Shown here: piece by piece, positions 10,030 to 18,072 of the stretch
Position numbering within the stretch: the first letter of the stretch is position 1
Layout of the letters: each line of letters opens with the position of its first letter
Source: Parabacteroides hominis
GTDB taxonomy: Bacteria > Bacteroidota > Bacteroidia > Bacteroidales > Tannerellaceae
Length of the DNA stretch: 64,000 nucleotides
NCBI RefSeq assembly: GCF_014287585.1
Contig: NZ_JACOOJ010000021.1
Location: forward strand, 27,123-91,122
Reading direction: 5' to 3'
Position numbers and translations under genes: made by a program
The notes under the pieces: model-generated
What the model saw: the letters and a program-made list of their open reading frames with translations, nothing else
What the model was told of the DNA's origin: nothing
Database searches by the model: none

Positions 10030-10077
10030 AATAAACAGTGATTTATGATTTATGATTTAATCCCAATTTCTTAATTC

Positions 10078-10887
10078 TTAATTCTTAACTCTTAATTCCC
10101 AATCCCCCAACCACCAGTCAATCATCCTCCGCGCCAGGCTCAGTTTGCGCGGTATCTCCGGCAGGTTGTCTTTCGAGAAGAACGAACCGGAGCTCAACTC
10201 CTCATCCTGCAATTTGATCTCCCCGCTGACATAATCGGCAATAAAACCGATCATCAGGTTGCTCGGATAAGGCCAGGGCTGATTGCCGAAGTAAGTGATG
10301 TCGCGGATCGTCAATCCGGTTTCCTCCCGCACTTCACGTTCCACGCACTGCTCCAACGTCTCGCCCGTTTCCAGGAAACCGGCCACAAGCCCATGAAACG
10401 TCCCCCGGAAGTTACGTGCATGCACCAACAGGATTTCCTCGCCTTTCCGGATCAAGACAAGAATGGCGGGCGACACTGCCGGATAGATCTCATATCCGCA
10501 AGCGGGACACTTCTTCACGATCGGCCCCTTCTGTTCCGTCGGCGTCCCGCAAGCCGGACAGAAGCGGCTGTGCCGGTCCCAATAGAGTATCTCGTAGGCC
10601 TTCCCCGCCTGGTCATAGAAGTAGCGGTCGATATGATCGTAAGAGGCCCGAAGTCCCATCGGCAGGTAAACGTCCGTCTCTTCCAGCGGCTCGTCGGTCG
10701 AAACAGCCATCGCCACCGTCCCGTCCTGCATTTCGACCATCTGGGGTAGAGACGCACGGCCATACGTCTCTACAGGCGATTTATCCATAAAAGGAATTGT
10801 ATAGCCACCACCGGCTTTCTTTTGCAGCAAAAGTTGGTCATTGTAGAAAACATACCAATATAGAGGAGCGTTATTTGTCATTTCCAT
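10078..10887 (-). CDS. nudC: NAD(+)/NADH pyrophosphatase, Nudix family
   Basis: 269 residues, cytoplasmic. A zinc ribbon (Cys110, Cys113, Cys127, Cys130) precedes the Nudix box at residues 170-192, which fits GX5EX7REUXEEXGU exactly (GFLETGETLEQ... REVREETGL). Next comes NQPWPYPSNLM, the SQPWPFPxS-type motif that separates NudC from other Nudix enzymes. It hydrolyses NAD(H) to NMN(H) and AMP and, in characterised homologues, removes NAD caps from RNA. A second Met two codons in is an alternative start. The region upstream is the repeat-bearing gap shared with the divergent ABC gene. Confidence 0.95.
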   Translation of the reverse strand: MEMTNNAPLYWYVFYNDQLLLQKKAGGGYTIPFMDKSPVETYGRASLPQMVEMQDGTVAMAVSTDEPLEETDVYLPMGLRASYDHIDRYFYDQAGKAYEILYWDRHSRFCPACGTPTEQKGPIVKKCPACGYEIYPAVSPAILVLIRKGEEILLVHARNFRGTFHGLVAGFLETGETLEQCVEREVREETGLTIRDITYFGNQPWPYPSNLMIGFIADYVSGEIKLQDEELSSGSFFSKDNLPEIPRKLSLARRMIDWWLGDWELRVKN

Positions 10888-11018
10888 ACGTCTGATTCTT
10901 TATATCGGGGACAAACATACGAAAAAAACCCCCACATTGGTATCTCTATTGTTTCCTATCGCACAAGAAAACGTATCGCATAAGTAATAAATCTTCGCCA
11001 AGTGCCTTACTATTCTAT

Positions 11019-11099
11019 AATCAGCGGCGGCGATTACATAATCAGCGCCGACGATTATAAAATCACCGCCGCTGATTATAAAATCGCCGGTTGTGATTA
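11019..11099. repeat. four-unit 21-bp palindromic repeat array, candidate enhancer
   Basis: Four 18-bp units begin at 11019, 11040, 11061 and 11082, exactly 21 bp apart. Each opens AATC and closes GATTA around a GC-rich centre (for example aatcagcggcggcgatta), so each is an imperfect palindrome. Twenty-one bases is two helical turns, placing all units on one DNA face. The array lies about 170 bp upstream of the sigma-54-type promoter at 11266, the usual distance for enhancer-binding-protein sites. I read it as an upstream activating sequence; the role is inference, the periodicity is seen. The rest of the 10888-11312 gap shows no gene. Confidence 0.7.
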
Positions 11100-11265
11100 A
11101 AGAATTATACGGCATCTAACGATCTTTTCCTATAAAGAACAAAAAGATTTTCTTATGAGGGCCGGGAGAATAATCGTGCGTTTCCGAACTCCATCCGTGC
11201 GGACAAGCACAGTTGCAGGATTCCGATCAAGCGATAATCCACTACATATAAGAAACTTATGACTA

Positions 11266-11280
11266 TGGCACGACTTTTGC
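11266..11280 (+). promoter_or_regulatory. sigma-54 (RpoN) -24/-12 promoter
   Basis: tggcacgacttttgc fits the RpoN consensus TGGCACG-N4-TTGC, with the invariant GG and GC separated by 10 bp. It lies 33 bp upstream of the ATG of the ABC ATPase gene, so transcription of that gene should need RpoN and an AAA+ enhancer-binding protein. Confidence 0.75.
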
Positions 11281-11312
11281 GTCACTACTCATAAACAAAA
11301 CAGTTGAAAACC

Positions 11313-11987
11313 ATGATTAAAACAGTTGCATTAGAAAAGATCTTCCGGACGGAAGAGGTGGAGACGTTGGCGCTGAACAAAGTAAGCATAGAAGTCAAAG
11401 AAGGAGAGTTCGTTGCCATTATGGGACCTTCCGGATGCGGTAAATCTACATTGCTGAACATCTTAGGACTACTGGACAACCCGACTACCGGAGAATATTA
11501 CCTGAACGGGATCGAAGTTTCCCAATATACGGAAGCCCAGCGGACGAAGCTGCGCAAGGGGATTATCGGTTTCGTCTTCCAGAGTTTCAATCTGATCGAC
11601 GAGTTGAACGTGTACGAGAATATTGAACTACCTTTGCTTTATATGGGTGTTTCGGCTGCCGAACGGAAAAAGAAAGTGCAGGAAGCGATGGAACGGATGG
11701 CTATCGTGCACCGCGAAAAGCATTTCCCGCAGCAGTTGTCCGGCGGCCAGCAACAGCGTGTCGCCATTGCCCGCGCCGTAGTGGCCAACCCGAAGTTGAT
11801 CCTTGCCGATGAACCTACCGGTAACCTGGACAGCAAAAACGGGCAGGAAGTGATGAATCTGCTTAACGAACTGAACAAGGAAGGGACAACGATCGTCATG
11901 GTGACGCACAGCCAGCACGATGCCGGGTTCGCATCCCGCATCATCAACCTGTTCGACGGACAGGTGGTAACGGAGGCCGTGATTTAA
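11313..11987 (+). CDS. ABC transporter ATP-binding protein, LolD/MacB type
   Basis: 224 residues from the ATG at 11313; a TTG at 11304 could add three residues. Walker A is GPSGCGKST, the Q-loop FVFQSFNLIDEL, the signature LSGGQQQRVAIARA, and Walker B LILADEPTGNLDS. This is the LolD/MacB subgroup that drives FtsX-type permeases in mechanotransmission or efflux of lipoproteins, peptides or drugs. No permease is adjacent: the only MacB/FtsX-type permease in the window is at 30191. A near-perfect sigma-54 promoter and a repeat array precede the gene. Family assignment is firm; the partner and substrate are unknown. Confidence 0.93.
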   Translation: MIKTVALEKIFRTEEVETLALNKVSIEVKEGEFVAIMGPSGCGKSTLLNILGLLDNPTTGEYYLNGIEVSQYTEAQRTKLRKGIIGFVFQSFNLIDELNVYENIELPLLYMGVSAAERKKKVQEAMERMAIVHREKHFPQQLSGGQQQRVAIARAVVANPKLILADEPTGNLDSKNGQEVMNLLNELNKEGTTIVMVTHSQHDAGFASRIINLFDGQVVTEAVI

Positions 11988-12016
11988 GCCTGAAATGTTA
12001 TAAAAGGGAAAGAAGA

Positions 12017-12046
12017 AGCCATAACGTATTAAGATATGTTATGGCT
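12017..12046. terminator. inverted repeat after the ABC ATPase gene
   Basis: agccataac (12017-12025) pairs perfectly with gttatggct (12038-12046) across a 12-nt loop, 30 bp past the ABC stop codon. There is no T-run after it, so it may be a factor-dependent terminator or an mRNA 3' end stabiliser rather than a classical intrinsic terminator. Confidence 0.4.
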
Positions 12047-12126
12047 TACGAAATTGTCGTATTCCGTATGATTCCAAATCAAATAAACTTGTATATTGCC
12101 GGCACTAATCATAAATCGAATTGCAT

Positions 12127-13272
12127 ATGAAGACACTTGCATGGCTGTTTGGAATCTTTGTCTGCGCTTCTTCCGCTTACGGGCAAAAGACCGTTACGAT
12201 CGAAGGAGACATACGGAATATGCCGGATACCGTCAGATTTTTTTGCGCGGAGATGAAAGGGAACGGGATGGATGTACGACCGGAAGATCAGGAGATAATG
12301 GTGAACGGCAAGTTCAAATTCACCAGGGAAACCGACAAGACAACCAAGATGTACATATCCCTCAACAACACCGGCTACACCGTATGGGTGAAACCCGGAG
12401 CGAACATCAAAATCACCGGAGAAGCCCCTTATGTGCAGAACTGGCTGGCGGAAAGCGACATTCCGATCCCCGAACAAGTCGAACTGAACCGCTTCCGGGA
12501 GGCTACACGGGAGGAAAACATACGCATCCACGACTTAACGGCAGAGTGTATGAAACTGCTCCCCAAGATCAGAGCGAAAGATTCGGTCGCCAAACAGGAA
12601 TTTGCTTCGATCAGGCAGACGGTGAACAGCATACATGACCAGGTTATCCTGCAAAAAGAGTTGTTGCTCATGCTGGAACACCCGATTACCGATGCCGGCC
12701 TGGAAGAACTGAGGGATGCTGCCAAAAGTTGCCAGGCGGGAAAGTTGAAAGACAAGGCACTGGTCGTCTCTGTCTACAGCAAGCTGACGGACGAACAAAG
12801 ACAATCCCGGTTGGGGGAAGAGATAACTTCCTTGTTGTCTATCTCCTCGACAGTTCAGGAAGGAGACAAGATCGCGGATGCCGAACTGAAAGACATCGAA
12901 GGGAACATCCACCATCTTTCCGACTATAAAGGGAAATACATCATCCTTGATTTCTGGAGCCGATACTGTGGCCCTTGCCTCGATGCGTTTCCTTTACTAA
13001 AGGAAATTGCGGAAAAATATAAAGAGAAAGTTGTCGTTATCAGCCTGTCTGTAGATCCAGAAGCGGTTTGGAAAGAGACAGAAGTCAAAGAATCGGCAGA
13101 CAACTGGCTGCAACTGTCCGACGGGCTGGGCATGAGTGGCATAGCGGCTCATTACGGGGTACATGCGCTTCCTTCGTTTATCTATATTTCACCGGAAAGC
13201 ACCGTCCTGAAAGCCGGACAAGGGTATAAATTCTTGTCGGAAGATATCCGTACATTTATAAAAGACAAATAA
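12127..13272 (+). CDS. TlpA/ResA-like periplasmic thioredoxin-fold protein with N-terminal DUF4369-like domain
   Basis: 381 residues from the ATG at 12127 (a TTG lies two codons upstream). A signal peptide ends near SSAYGQ. The N-terminal quarter is a beta-rich DUF4369-like domain with KPGANIKITGE. The middle is helical and charged. The C-terminal domain reads FWSRYCGPCLDAFP, a CGPC redox-active site in a thioredoxin fold, then a cis-Pro segment ALPSFIY. It should act as a periplasmic thiol-disulfide oxidoreductase. It is the first of three adjacent genes that share the N-terminal domain type but end in thioredoxin, thioredoxin and FGE-like domains. Confidence 0.88.
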   Translation: MKTLAWLFGIFVCASSAYGQKTVTIEGDIRNMPDTVRFFCAEMKGNGMDVRPEDQEIMVNGKFKFTRETDKTTKMYISLNNTGYTVWVKPGANIKITGEAPYVQNWLAESDIPIPEQVELNRFREATREENIRIHDLTAECMKLLPKIRAKDSVAKQEFASIRQTVNSIHDQVILQKELLLMLEHPITDAGLEELRDAAKSCQAGKLKDKALVVSVYSKLTDEQRQSRLGEEITSLLSISSTVQEGDKIADAELKDIEGNIHHLSDYKGKYIILDFWSRYCGPCLDAFPLLKEIAEKYKEKVVVISLSVDPEAVWKETEVKESADNWLQLSDGLGMSGIAAHYGVHALPSFIYISPESTVLKAGQGYKFLSEDIRTFIKDK

Positions 13273-13282
13273 CCTAATTCAA

Positions 13283-15229
13283 ATGAATATGAAACACGGA
13301 CTTTACTTACTTATGTTCCTTCTTTGCTTCACTGGATTGCAGGCACAGGAACGCGTAGTCGAACAACCGGCTTTCGACGCTTGGAACTCGACGACACTGG
13401 AAATAGATAAAATCGTACTGAGCGATACCGCAACAGTCTTTTATATCGACGCTTACTACCGCCCGAAATACTGGATTCAGGTCGCGAAAGAAACCACCTT
13501 GCAGGCCGACGGCAAAACCTATCCGATCAAGGCAGGCGACGGCATCAACCTGAGCGAAAAGTTCTGGATGCCGGAATCGGGAGAGGCCTCTTTCCGCCTG
13601 ATATTCCCGCCGTTGCCGAAAGGGACGAAAGCCGTTGACTTTTCCGAAGGAGACGTAGAAGGCGCCTACAAGATATGGAACATCCGGCTGGACGGTTCAC
13701 CAGCCTACTCTTCCCTGGCAGGGAAAAAGAACCCTGTTGAAACCCCGGTACTGGAAAAGCCGGAATTCAAAAACGGCACGGCTGTACTGAAAGGACATAT
13801 CACCGACTATAAACCGGACATGAACCTGAAGGGACGCGCTTGGAATTTCAATTTGTTGAACGGGGGCACGGAAGAATATAATATTACGGTACAACCGGAT
13901 GGGAACTTCACGTTAGAAGTCCCTCTGTATTATTCTACAAGCCTGAATATCTCCAGCAACTTTATGAACGGCCTGATATATCTGAAACCAGGAGAAACGA
14001 CTTCCGTAGAAATCAACATGCCGGAGATTTGCCGTTCACAGTCCAAAAAGCAGAAAGACAAACCGTCATTAGGCGAGAAATATTATTTCACCGGGGCTTT
14101 GGCGGCGCTTAACAACGAATCCAGCAATTCTTCCCTTCGTTTTGTATCCGTCTCCCCCAAATCCCAGGAAGACTATATGCAGATGTTTTCCGATATCAGC
14201 ACGATGAATGCAAATCAGTTCAAGGCTTACTGGATGGATCGTTACCAGAAGGAAAAAACCGTACTGGACAGCCATACGGAATTAAGCGACGCTTACCGCA
14301 CGCTCCTGCATAACAGCCTGAAAAAAGACTTGGCGGAACAATTGCTTGGCATCAGCGGAATGATGGAGTACGCTTATCGTACTGTCAACCAGTTCCCGCG
14401 CGACTCAGTGATACCCAAAGACAAAAAGGTGATACCGACTATAGAATATTACGATTTTATCCCGGAGTTGATAAGCAACGATCCGTACCTGCTATATGAC
14501 GGCTCTTTCACTTATCTGATCTCCTACCTGCAATATACGAACTTCACCGGAGAAGACAGGGCCGCCGGAGAGAAAGCCCCCGATAACACCGCCGATCTCA
14601 TCAAGATTATGGGGACAGACAACGGGATTCTTTTCGACCTCCTTGCCGCACAACGCCTGTCCCAACCGATAAAAGAATTCCGCCCGCTAAGCGACGAGGA
14701 GATCGCGCAGGCCGGGAAAATATCTCCGGTCATCCAGGAAGCACTCACGCAGATGAACAACAAAGTCAAGCAGACAATCGAAGAAAACAAAAAGAAATCC
14801 GGCTACACCGTCAACCGCGTGAACATCGCCGACATCCCGGCCGAGGAACTGTTCAACGCCATCACCACGCCTTACCGGGGCAAAGTCGTGTTTGTCGATT
14901 TCTGGGCGACCTGGTGCGGCCCGTGTAAAGCCGCGATGAGAGCGTCCGAACCAGTCAAGAAAGATTTCGCCGGAAAGGATATCGTCTTCCTCTACCTGGC
15001 AGGCGAGAACTCCCCGAAAGGCACTTGGGAACAGATGATACCGGATATCAAGGGCGAACATTACCGGATGACGGATGCACAATGGACGTATATCTGCAAT
15101 AAATTCGGCGTGCAGGGTGTTCCTTCTTACATGATCATCGCCAAAGACGGCACGCCGACCCATTTCCAAGTCGGATTCATGGGAGCGGATAAGATGAAGG
15201 AAATGCTCATGAAGGAATTGGATAAATAA
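13283..15229 (+). CDS. large periplasmic thioredoxin-family protein
   Basis: 648 residues; an alternative ATG lies two codons in. Signal peptide to about LQAQ. Residues about 25-145 are a beta-rich N-terminal region, followed by a DUF4369-like stretch (VLKGHITDYKPDMN onward) and a long helical middle. The C-terminal domain has VFVDFWATWCGPCKAAM (CGPC) and GVPSYMII (cis-Pro loop), a complete thioredoxin active site. It starts 10 bp after the previous thioredoxin-like gene, so the two are co-transcribed. The extended N-terminal half is typical of Bacteroidetes TlpA-like proteins of unknown client. Confidence 0.87.
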   Translation: MNMKHGLYLLMFLLCFTGLQAQERVVEQPAFDAWNSTTLEIDKIVLSDTATVFYIDAYYRPKYWIQVAKETTLQADGKTYPIKAGDGINLSEKFWMPESGEASFRLIFPPLPKGTKAVDFSEGDVEGAYKIWNIRLDGSPAYSSLAGKKNPVETPVLEKPEFKNGTAVLKGHITDYKPDMNLKGRAWNFNLLNGGTEEYNITVQPDGNFTLEVPLYYSTSLNISSNFMNGLIYLKPGETTSVEINMPEICRSQSKKQKDKPSLGEKYYFTGALAALNNESSNSSLRFVSVSPKSQEDYMQMFSDISTMNANQFKAYWMDRYQKEKTVLDSHTELSDAYRTLLHNSLKKDLAEQLLGISGMMEYAYRTVNQFPRDSVIPKDKKVIPTIEYYDFIPELISNDPYLLYDGSFTYLISYLQYTNFTGEDRAAGEKAPDNTADLIKIMGTDNGILFDLLAAQRLSQPIKEFRPLSDEEIAQAGKISPVIQEALTQMNNKVKQTIEENKKKSGYTVNRVNIADIPAEELFNAITTPYRGKVVFVDFWATWCGPCKAAMRASEPVKKDFAGKDIVFLYLAGENSPKGTWEQMIPDIKGEHYRMTDAQWTYICNKFGVQGVPSYMIIAKDGTPTHFQVGFMGADKMKEMLMKELDK

Positions 15230-15240
15230 GAACTGTTACT

Positions 15241-16932
15241 ATGTATAAAACGTTGCTTGCTCTATTGTTTTCAGGGATCGGCCTGTTGTTGCATGCAGAT
15301 AATTCCTATCTCATACAGGCCCGCATACGGGATGTGAAAGACGGAACCGTATTCTTCCTGAAACAATTCAGCACGCAGCGGATTATAAATGCGATGCGAC
15401 TCGAAGACGGCAAATTACAGATGAAAGGGGAGCTGTTCGACACGCCCCAGCATCTCTGGCTTTGCACGACCATCAAAGATGAATTCTATTACTGCGACCT
15501 GCTGGTAGACACGGGGAAGATCGTTGTCGAAGGAAGCATCCATGATTTTCCGAACGGCTTGCATTTCGAAGGGGCTCAAACACAAATGCAATATGCCGCT
15601 TATCTGAACCGGACGCAGTCGTTTACACAACAGATCGACAGCCTGAACCACATAGCCAATCGCTTGCATAACCGGAAAACGGATGGCATAGTGTATAACA
15701 GTCATATCGTTCCGGGCACTTACAAATTAGACGTAGAGGTGGAAAGAGATAGAATCACAGCCATACGCGACTCCATCCGTTCCAAATTTATCCAGAACCA
15801 CATGGATCAGTATGCCGGGCAGTTCCTGCTGACCCGTGTCATGAAAAATCTTTCGCCTGATTCCCTGAAAGCCCTTTACCGCCTCATCCCGGTCGAGATG
15901 AAGAAAACCAAATTCACCCGTTTGATCAGCAACCAGATCAACCCGTATGCCGACAGCTACATCCGGGAGGCGGACGACCTGCTGCGCCAGACAAGCCGCA
16001 AAGAAAAGGAAATGCACAGCTATGCGGAAGAAGCCTATAAACTCTATGCGCAAGCGGTGCAGCTCGACTCTACACGAACGGACGGCTACATAGCACTGGC
16101 ATCCATGTCCGAACGCCTGCTCCCATTCAAAAATGTGGAAGCTTACGACATTGCGATCCATTACCTTCATAAATTCATGGCAAGCGACATCCGAACAAAC
16201 GAATACGAGGCTGCTGTGAAGAAAATGGAAGACCTGCAATTCAGGAAATGGCTGAAGCAGAACGAAGAACCGGAAATGATAACCGTCAATGGCGGAAGTT
16301 TCGAAATGGGGTCCACTTATAAAGAAGACAACAATCCGCCTCACAAAGTAAAAGTAGACAGTTTCCTAATCAGCCGGTACGAGATAACGAACTACCAGTT
16401 TGCCGCCTTTCTCTCGACACTTAGTCCAGAAAAGATAAAAGACGGCCCGCCTTTGTATTACCCCTGCAACTGGGGCATCCAAAACGGAAAGCCAATGCCG
16501 GGTTACGAGGCTCATCCGGCAATCTATGTCACCTGGTACGGCGCACAGGAATATTGCAAATGGGCCGGAGGACGACTGCCGACCGAAGAAGAATGGGAAT
16601 TCGCCGCACGAGGCGGCAACTACGGGAACCGCGACCATCTTTATAGCGGCGGCATGGAACTGGACAGCTTAGGTTGGTATGCCGGAAACTCCGGCGGCAA
16701 GCCGCACCGGGTAGGGACGTTAAAACCCAACGAATTAGGTTTACACGATATGAGCGGTAACGTATGGGAATGGTGCAGCGACACCCAGATAAAAGACGGC
16801 AAAGAATATGTCGCCGTCCGTGGCGGAACCTGGTTCAACGAACGCGCAATCTGCCGCCCGACCTGCCGCTATTACATCTTCCCGAACAGCAAGCATTTCA
16901 ACAATGGGTTCCGGCTGGTAAAGGATTTATAA
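15241..16932 (+). CDS. DUF4369-like / formylglycine-generating-enzyme (SUMF1) domain fusion protein
   Basis: 563 residues with a signal peptide. Residues about 20-110 are a DUF4369-like beta domain (ARIRDVKDGTVFFLKQ, LVDTGKIVVEG). The middle (about 120-340) is helical. From residue 343 comes an FGE-sulfatase domain: MITVNGGSFEMGS, EITNYQFAAFL, AIYVTWYGAQEYCKWAGG, RLPTEEEWEFAARGG, DMSGNVWEWC, VRGGTWF and NGFRLVKD. SUMF1-type folds include formylglycine-generating enzymes and many non-catalytic or other oxidase and ligand-binding proteins. I cannot show the paired copper-binding Cys, so oxidase activity is doubtful. It is 11 bp downstream of the second thioredoxin gene, and its stop overlaps the end of the convergent acyltransferase by 6 bp. 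Confidence 0.85.
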   Translation: MYKTLLALLFSGIGLLLHADNSYLIQARIRDVKDGTVFFLKQFSTQRIINAMRLEDGKLQMKGELFDTPQHLWLCTTIKDEFYYCDLLVDTGKIVVEGSIHDFPNGLHFEGAQTQMQYAAYLNRTQSFTQQIDSLNHIANRLHNRKTDGIVYNSHIVPGTYKLDVEVERDRITAIRDSIRSKFIQNHMDQYAGQFLLTRVMKNLSPDSLKALYRLIPVEMKKTKFTRLISNQINPYADSYIREADDLLRQTSRKEKEMHSYAEEAYKLYAQAVQLDSTRTDGYIALASMSERLLPFKNVEAYDIAIHYLHKFMASDIRTNEYEAAVKKMEDLQFRKWLKQNEEPEMITVNGGSFEMGSTYKEDNNPPHKVKVDSFLISRYEITNYQFAAFLSTLSPEKIKDGPPLYYPCNWGIQNGKPMPGYEAHPAIYVTWYGAQEYCKWAGGRLPTEEEWEFAARGGNYGNRDHLYSGGMELDSLGWYAGNSGGKPHRVGTLKPNELGLHDMSGNVWEWCSDTQIKDGKEYVAVRGGTWFNERAICRPTCRYYIFPNSKHFNNGFRLVKDL

Positions 16933-17973
16933 TTGACTGGCAGGAAATACGACTTTAACAGCTCTATTGATCAGGGACCATACATAATTGTACAATCTTA
17001 AAACGTATACATTGACATTGAGCAATAATAAGAAGCCGACTACAACATAAACCAATTGTAAAATAAGATGATCGGCAATAATTTGATTTAACCCCAAAAC
17101 CCGCTTAAATTCTCCTAACAACAATGTCGAAAAGGCATGGACAAAGTAGATATCATACCCCTCTTTCGAGTAGATATCTATATATCGACGGACAATTGCG
17201 GATTTATCATATAAAGAAACAATCCCTTTCTTCATATAAGAGCCTCCAAGACCCAAAATGACCATACAGTATGAAACAAACAACAAATTCGGAGGGAATT
17301 TATTTGCTTGTATATCAAACGGAATCTTTTCTACTCCAAACATGTAAACCAAATATCCCGCGGCAGCGATCACACACACGATATTCTGCCAACCTAAATT
17401 TTGTTTATAATACAATCCCCAAACAGTAAAAAGCATATATACTATTGCCGTCTGAATCAATTCCGAATAATATTGATTGAACGACAATAGCAAAACCACA
17501 CAGACTGCATAAAAGATAAACGGAATCTTATACCGACGAATCCCATTGAATAGCATCGGAAGGAAAAGACTGATCAATAAATAAGGAGATAAAAACCAAA
17601 GATGGTCAAATATGCGATGTTCCACTGGAGGGGTAAATAGAACATACGATAAAAAATCTTTTAACGGCATGATACCACCATGATTCCTGTAAAAAAAACA
17701 GACAGCCGGGAAACAGAATAGTGCATACTTCCAATAAGGAATTACAATCTTTTTCACCCTCGTCCGGATATAGACCCAATAAGGTTTCTCGGATGTTAAT
17801 GAAAAAGAAGCACCCGCTATATAAAATATAATTGCCATTGAAAACAAGGCAGCAGAGACCCATCCTCTATCGAAAATACCCACCTTTGCACCTTCCCACC
17901 ACACCAAATGAGAAAAACAAGTAATATAAATTCTAATTCCCCCTCTGTATATATCCAGATTCCGATCTCTCAT
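16927..17973 (-). CDS. acyltransferase 3 (AT3)-family membrane protein
   Basis: 348 residues with about ten hydrophobic segments. The N-terminus has the AT3 pattern: RNLDIYRGG, then TCFSHLVWW with His22 in the first membrane segment, and later HLWFLSPYLL, a typical AT3 loop. The family O-acylates surface sugars or lipids. The gene is much more AT-rich than its neighbours on both sides and points the opposite way; its 3' end overlaps the FGE-fusion gene tail-to-tail. This suggests an acquired single-gene insertion. The substrate is unknown. Confidence 0.78.
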   Translation of the reverse strand: MRDRNLDIYRGGIRIYITCFSHLVWWEGAKVGIFDRGWVSAALFSMAIIFYIAGASFSLTSEKPYWVYIRTRVKKIVIPYWKYALFCFPAVCFFYRNHGGIMPLKDFLSYVLFTPPVEHRIFDHLWFLSPYLLISLFLPMLFNGIRRYKIPFIFYAVCVVLLLSFNQYYSELIQTAIVYMLFTVWGLYYKQNLGWQNIVCVIAAAGYLVYMFGVEKIPFDIQANKFPPNLLFVSYCMVILGLGGSYMKKGIVSLYDKSAIVRRYIDIYSKEGYDIYFVHAFSTLLLGEFKRVLGLNQIIADHLILQLVYVVVGFLLLLNVNVYVLRLYNYVWSLINRAVKVVFPASQL

Positions 17974-18006
17974 GTTCTATTTGTTTCCTATAAGCATTGA
18001 AGGTTG

Positions 18007-18014
18007 CAAAGATA
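18007..18014 (-). promoter_or_regulatory. primary-sigma -7 element for the acyltransferase
   Basis: On the minus strand this reads TATCTTTG, matching the Bacteroidetes -7 consensus TAnnTTTG, about 35 bp before the ATG at 17973. No good -33 TTTG is seen at the expected distance. Confidence 0.5.
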
Positions 18015-18072
18015 CTTTTTCCTTTTAATAAAAAAGAGTAATATTGCATACTAAAACAAATCAATCAAATTA

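Noticed and set aside
8815..10041. Long plus-strand open frame of 408 codons
   Set aside because: It is antisense to the S9 peptidase with its complete catalytic triad; the GC-rich gene leaves the opposite strand open by chance.
11019..11099. Possible CRISPR array
   Set aside because: Units are 18 bp with 3-bp gaps, so there are no spacers, and no cas genes are nearby.
10900..11115. Minus-strand open frame with a seven-residue repeat (GDFII, GADYVI and similar)
   Set aside because: The repeat is simply the 21-bp DNA array read in triplets; no signal peptide, no family, and the array fits a regulatory site in the right place.
15241..16932. True formylglycine-generating enzyme maturing the sulfatase at 4736
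   Set aside because: That sulfatase is Ser-type and the organism is anaerobic, which points to anSME; the FGE-like domain's copper-binding Cys pair is not evident.
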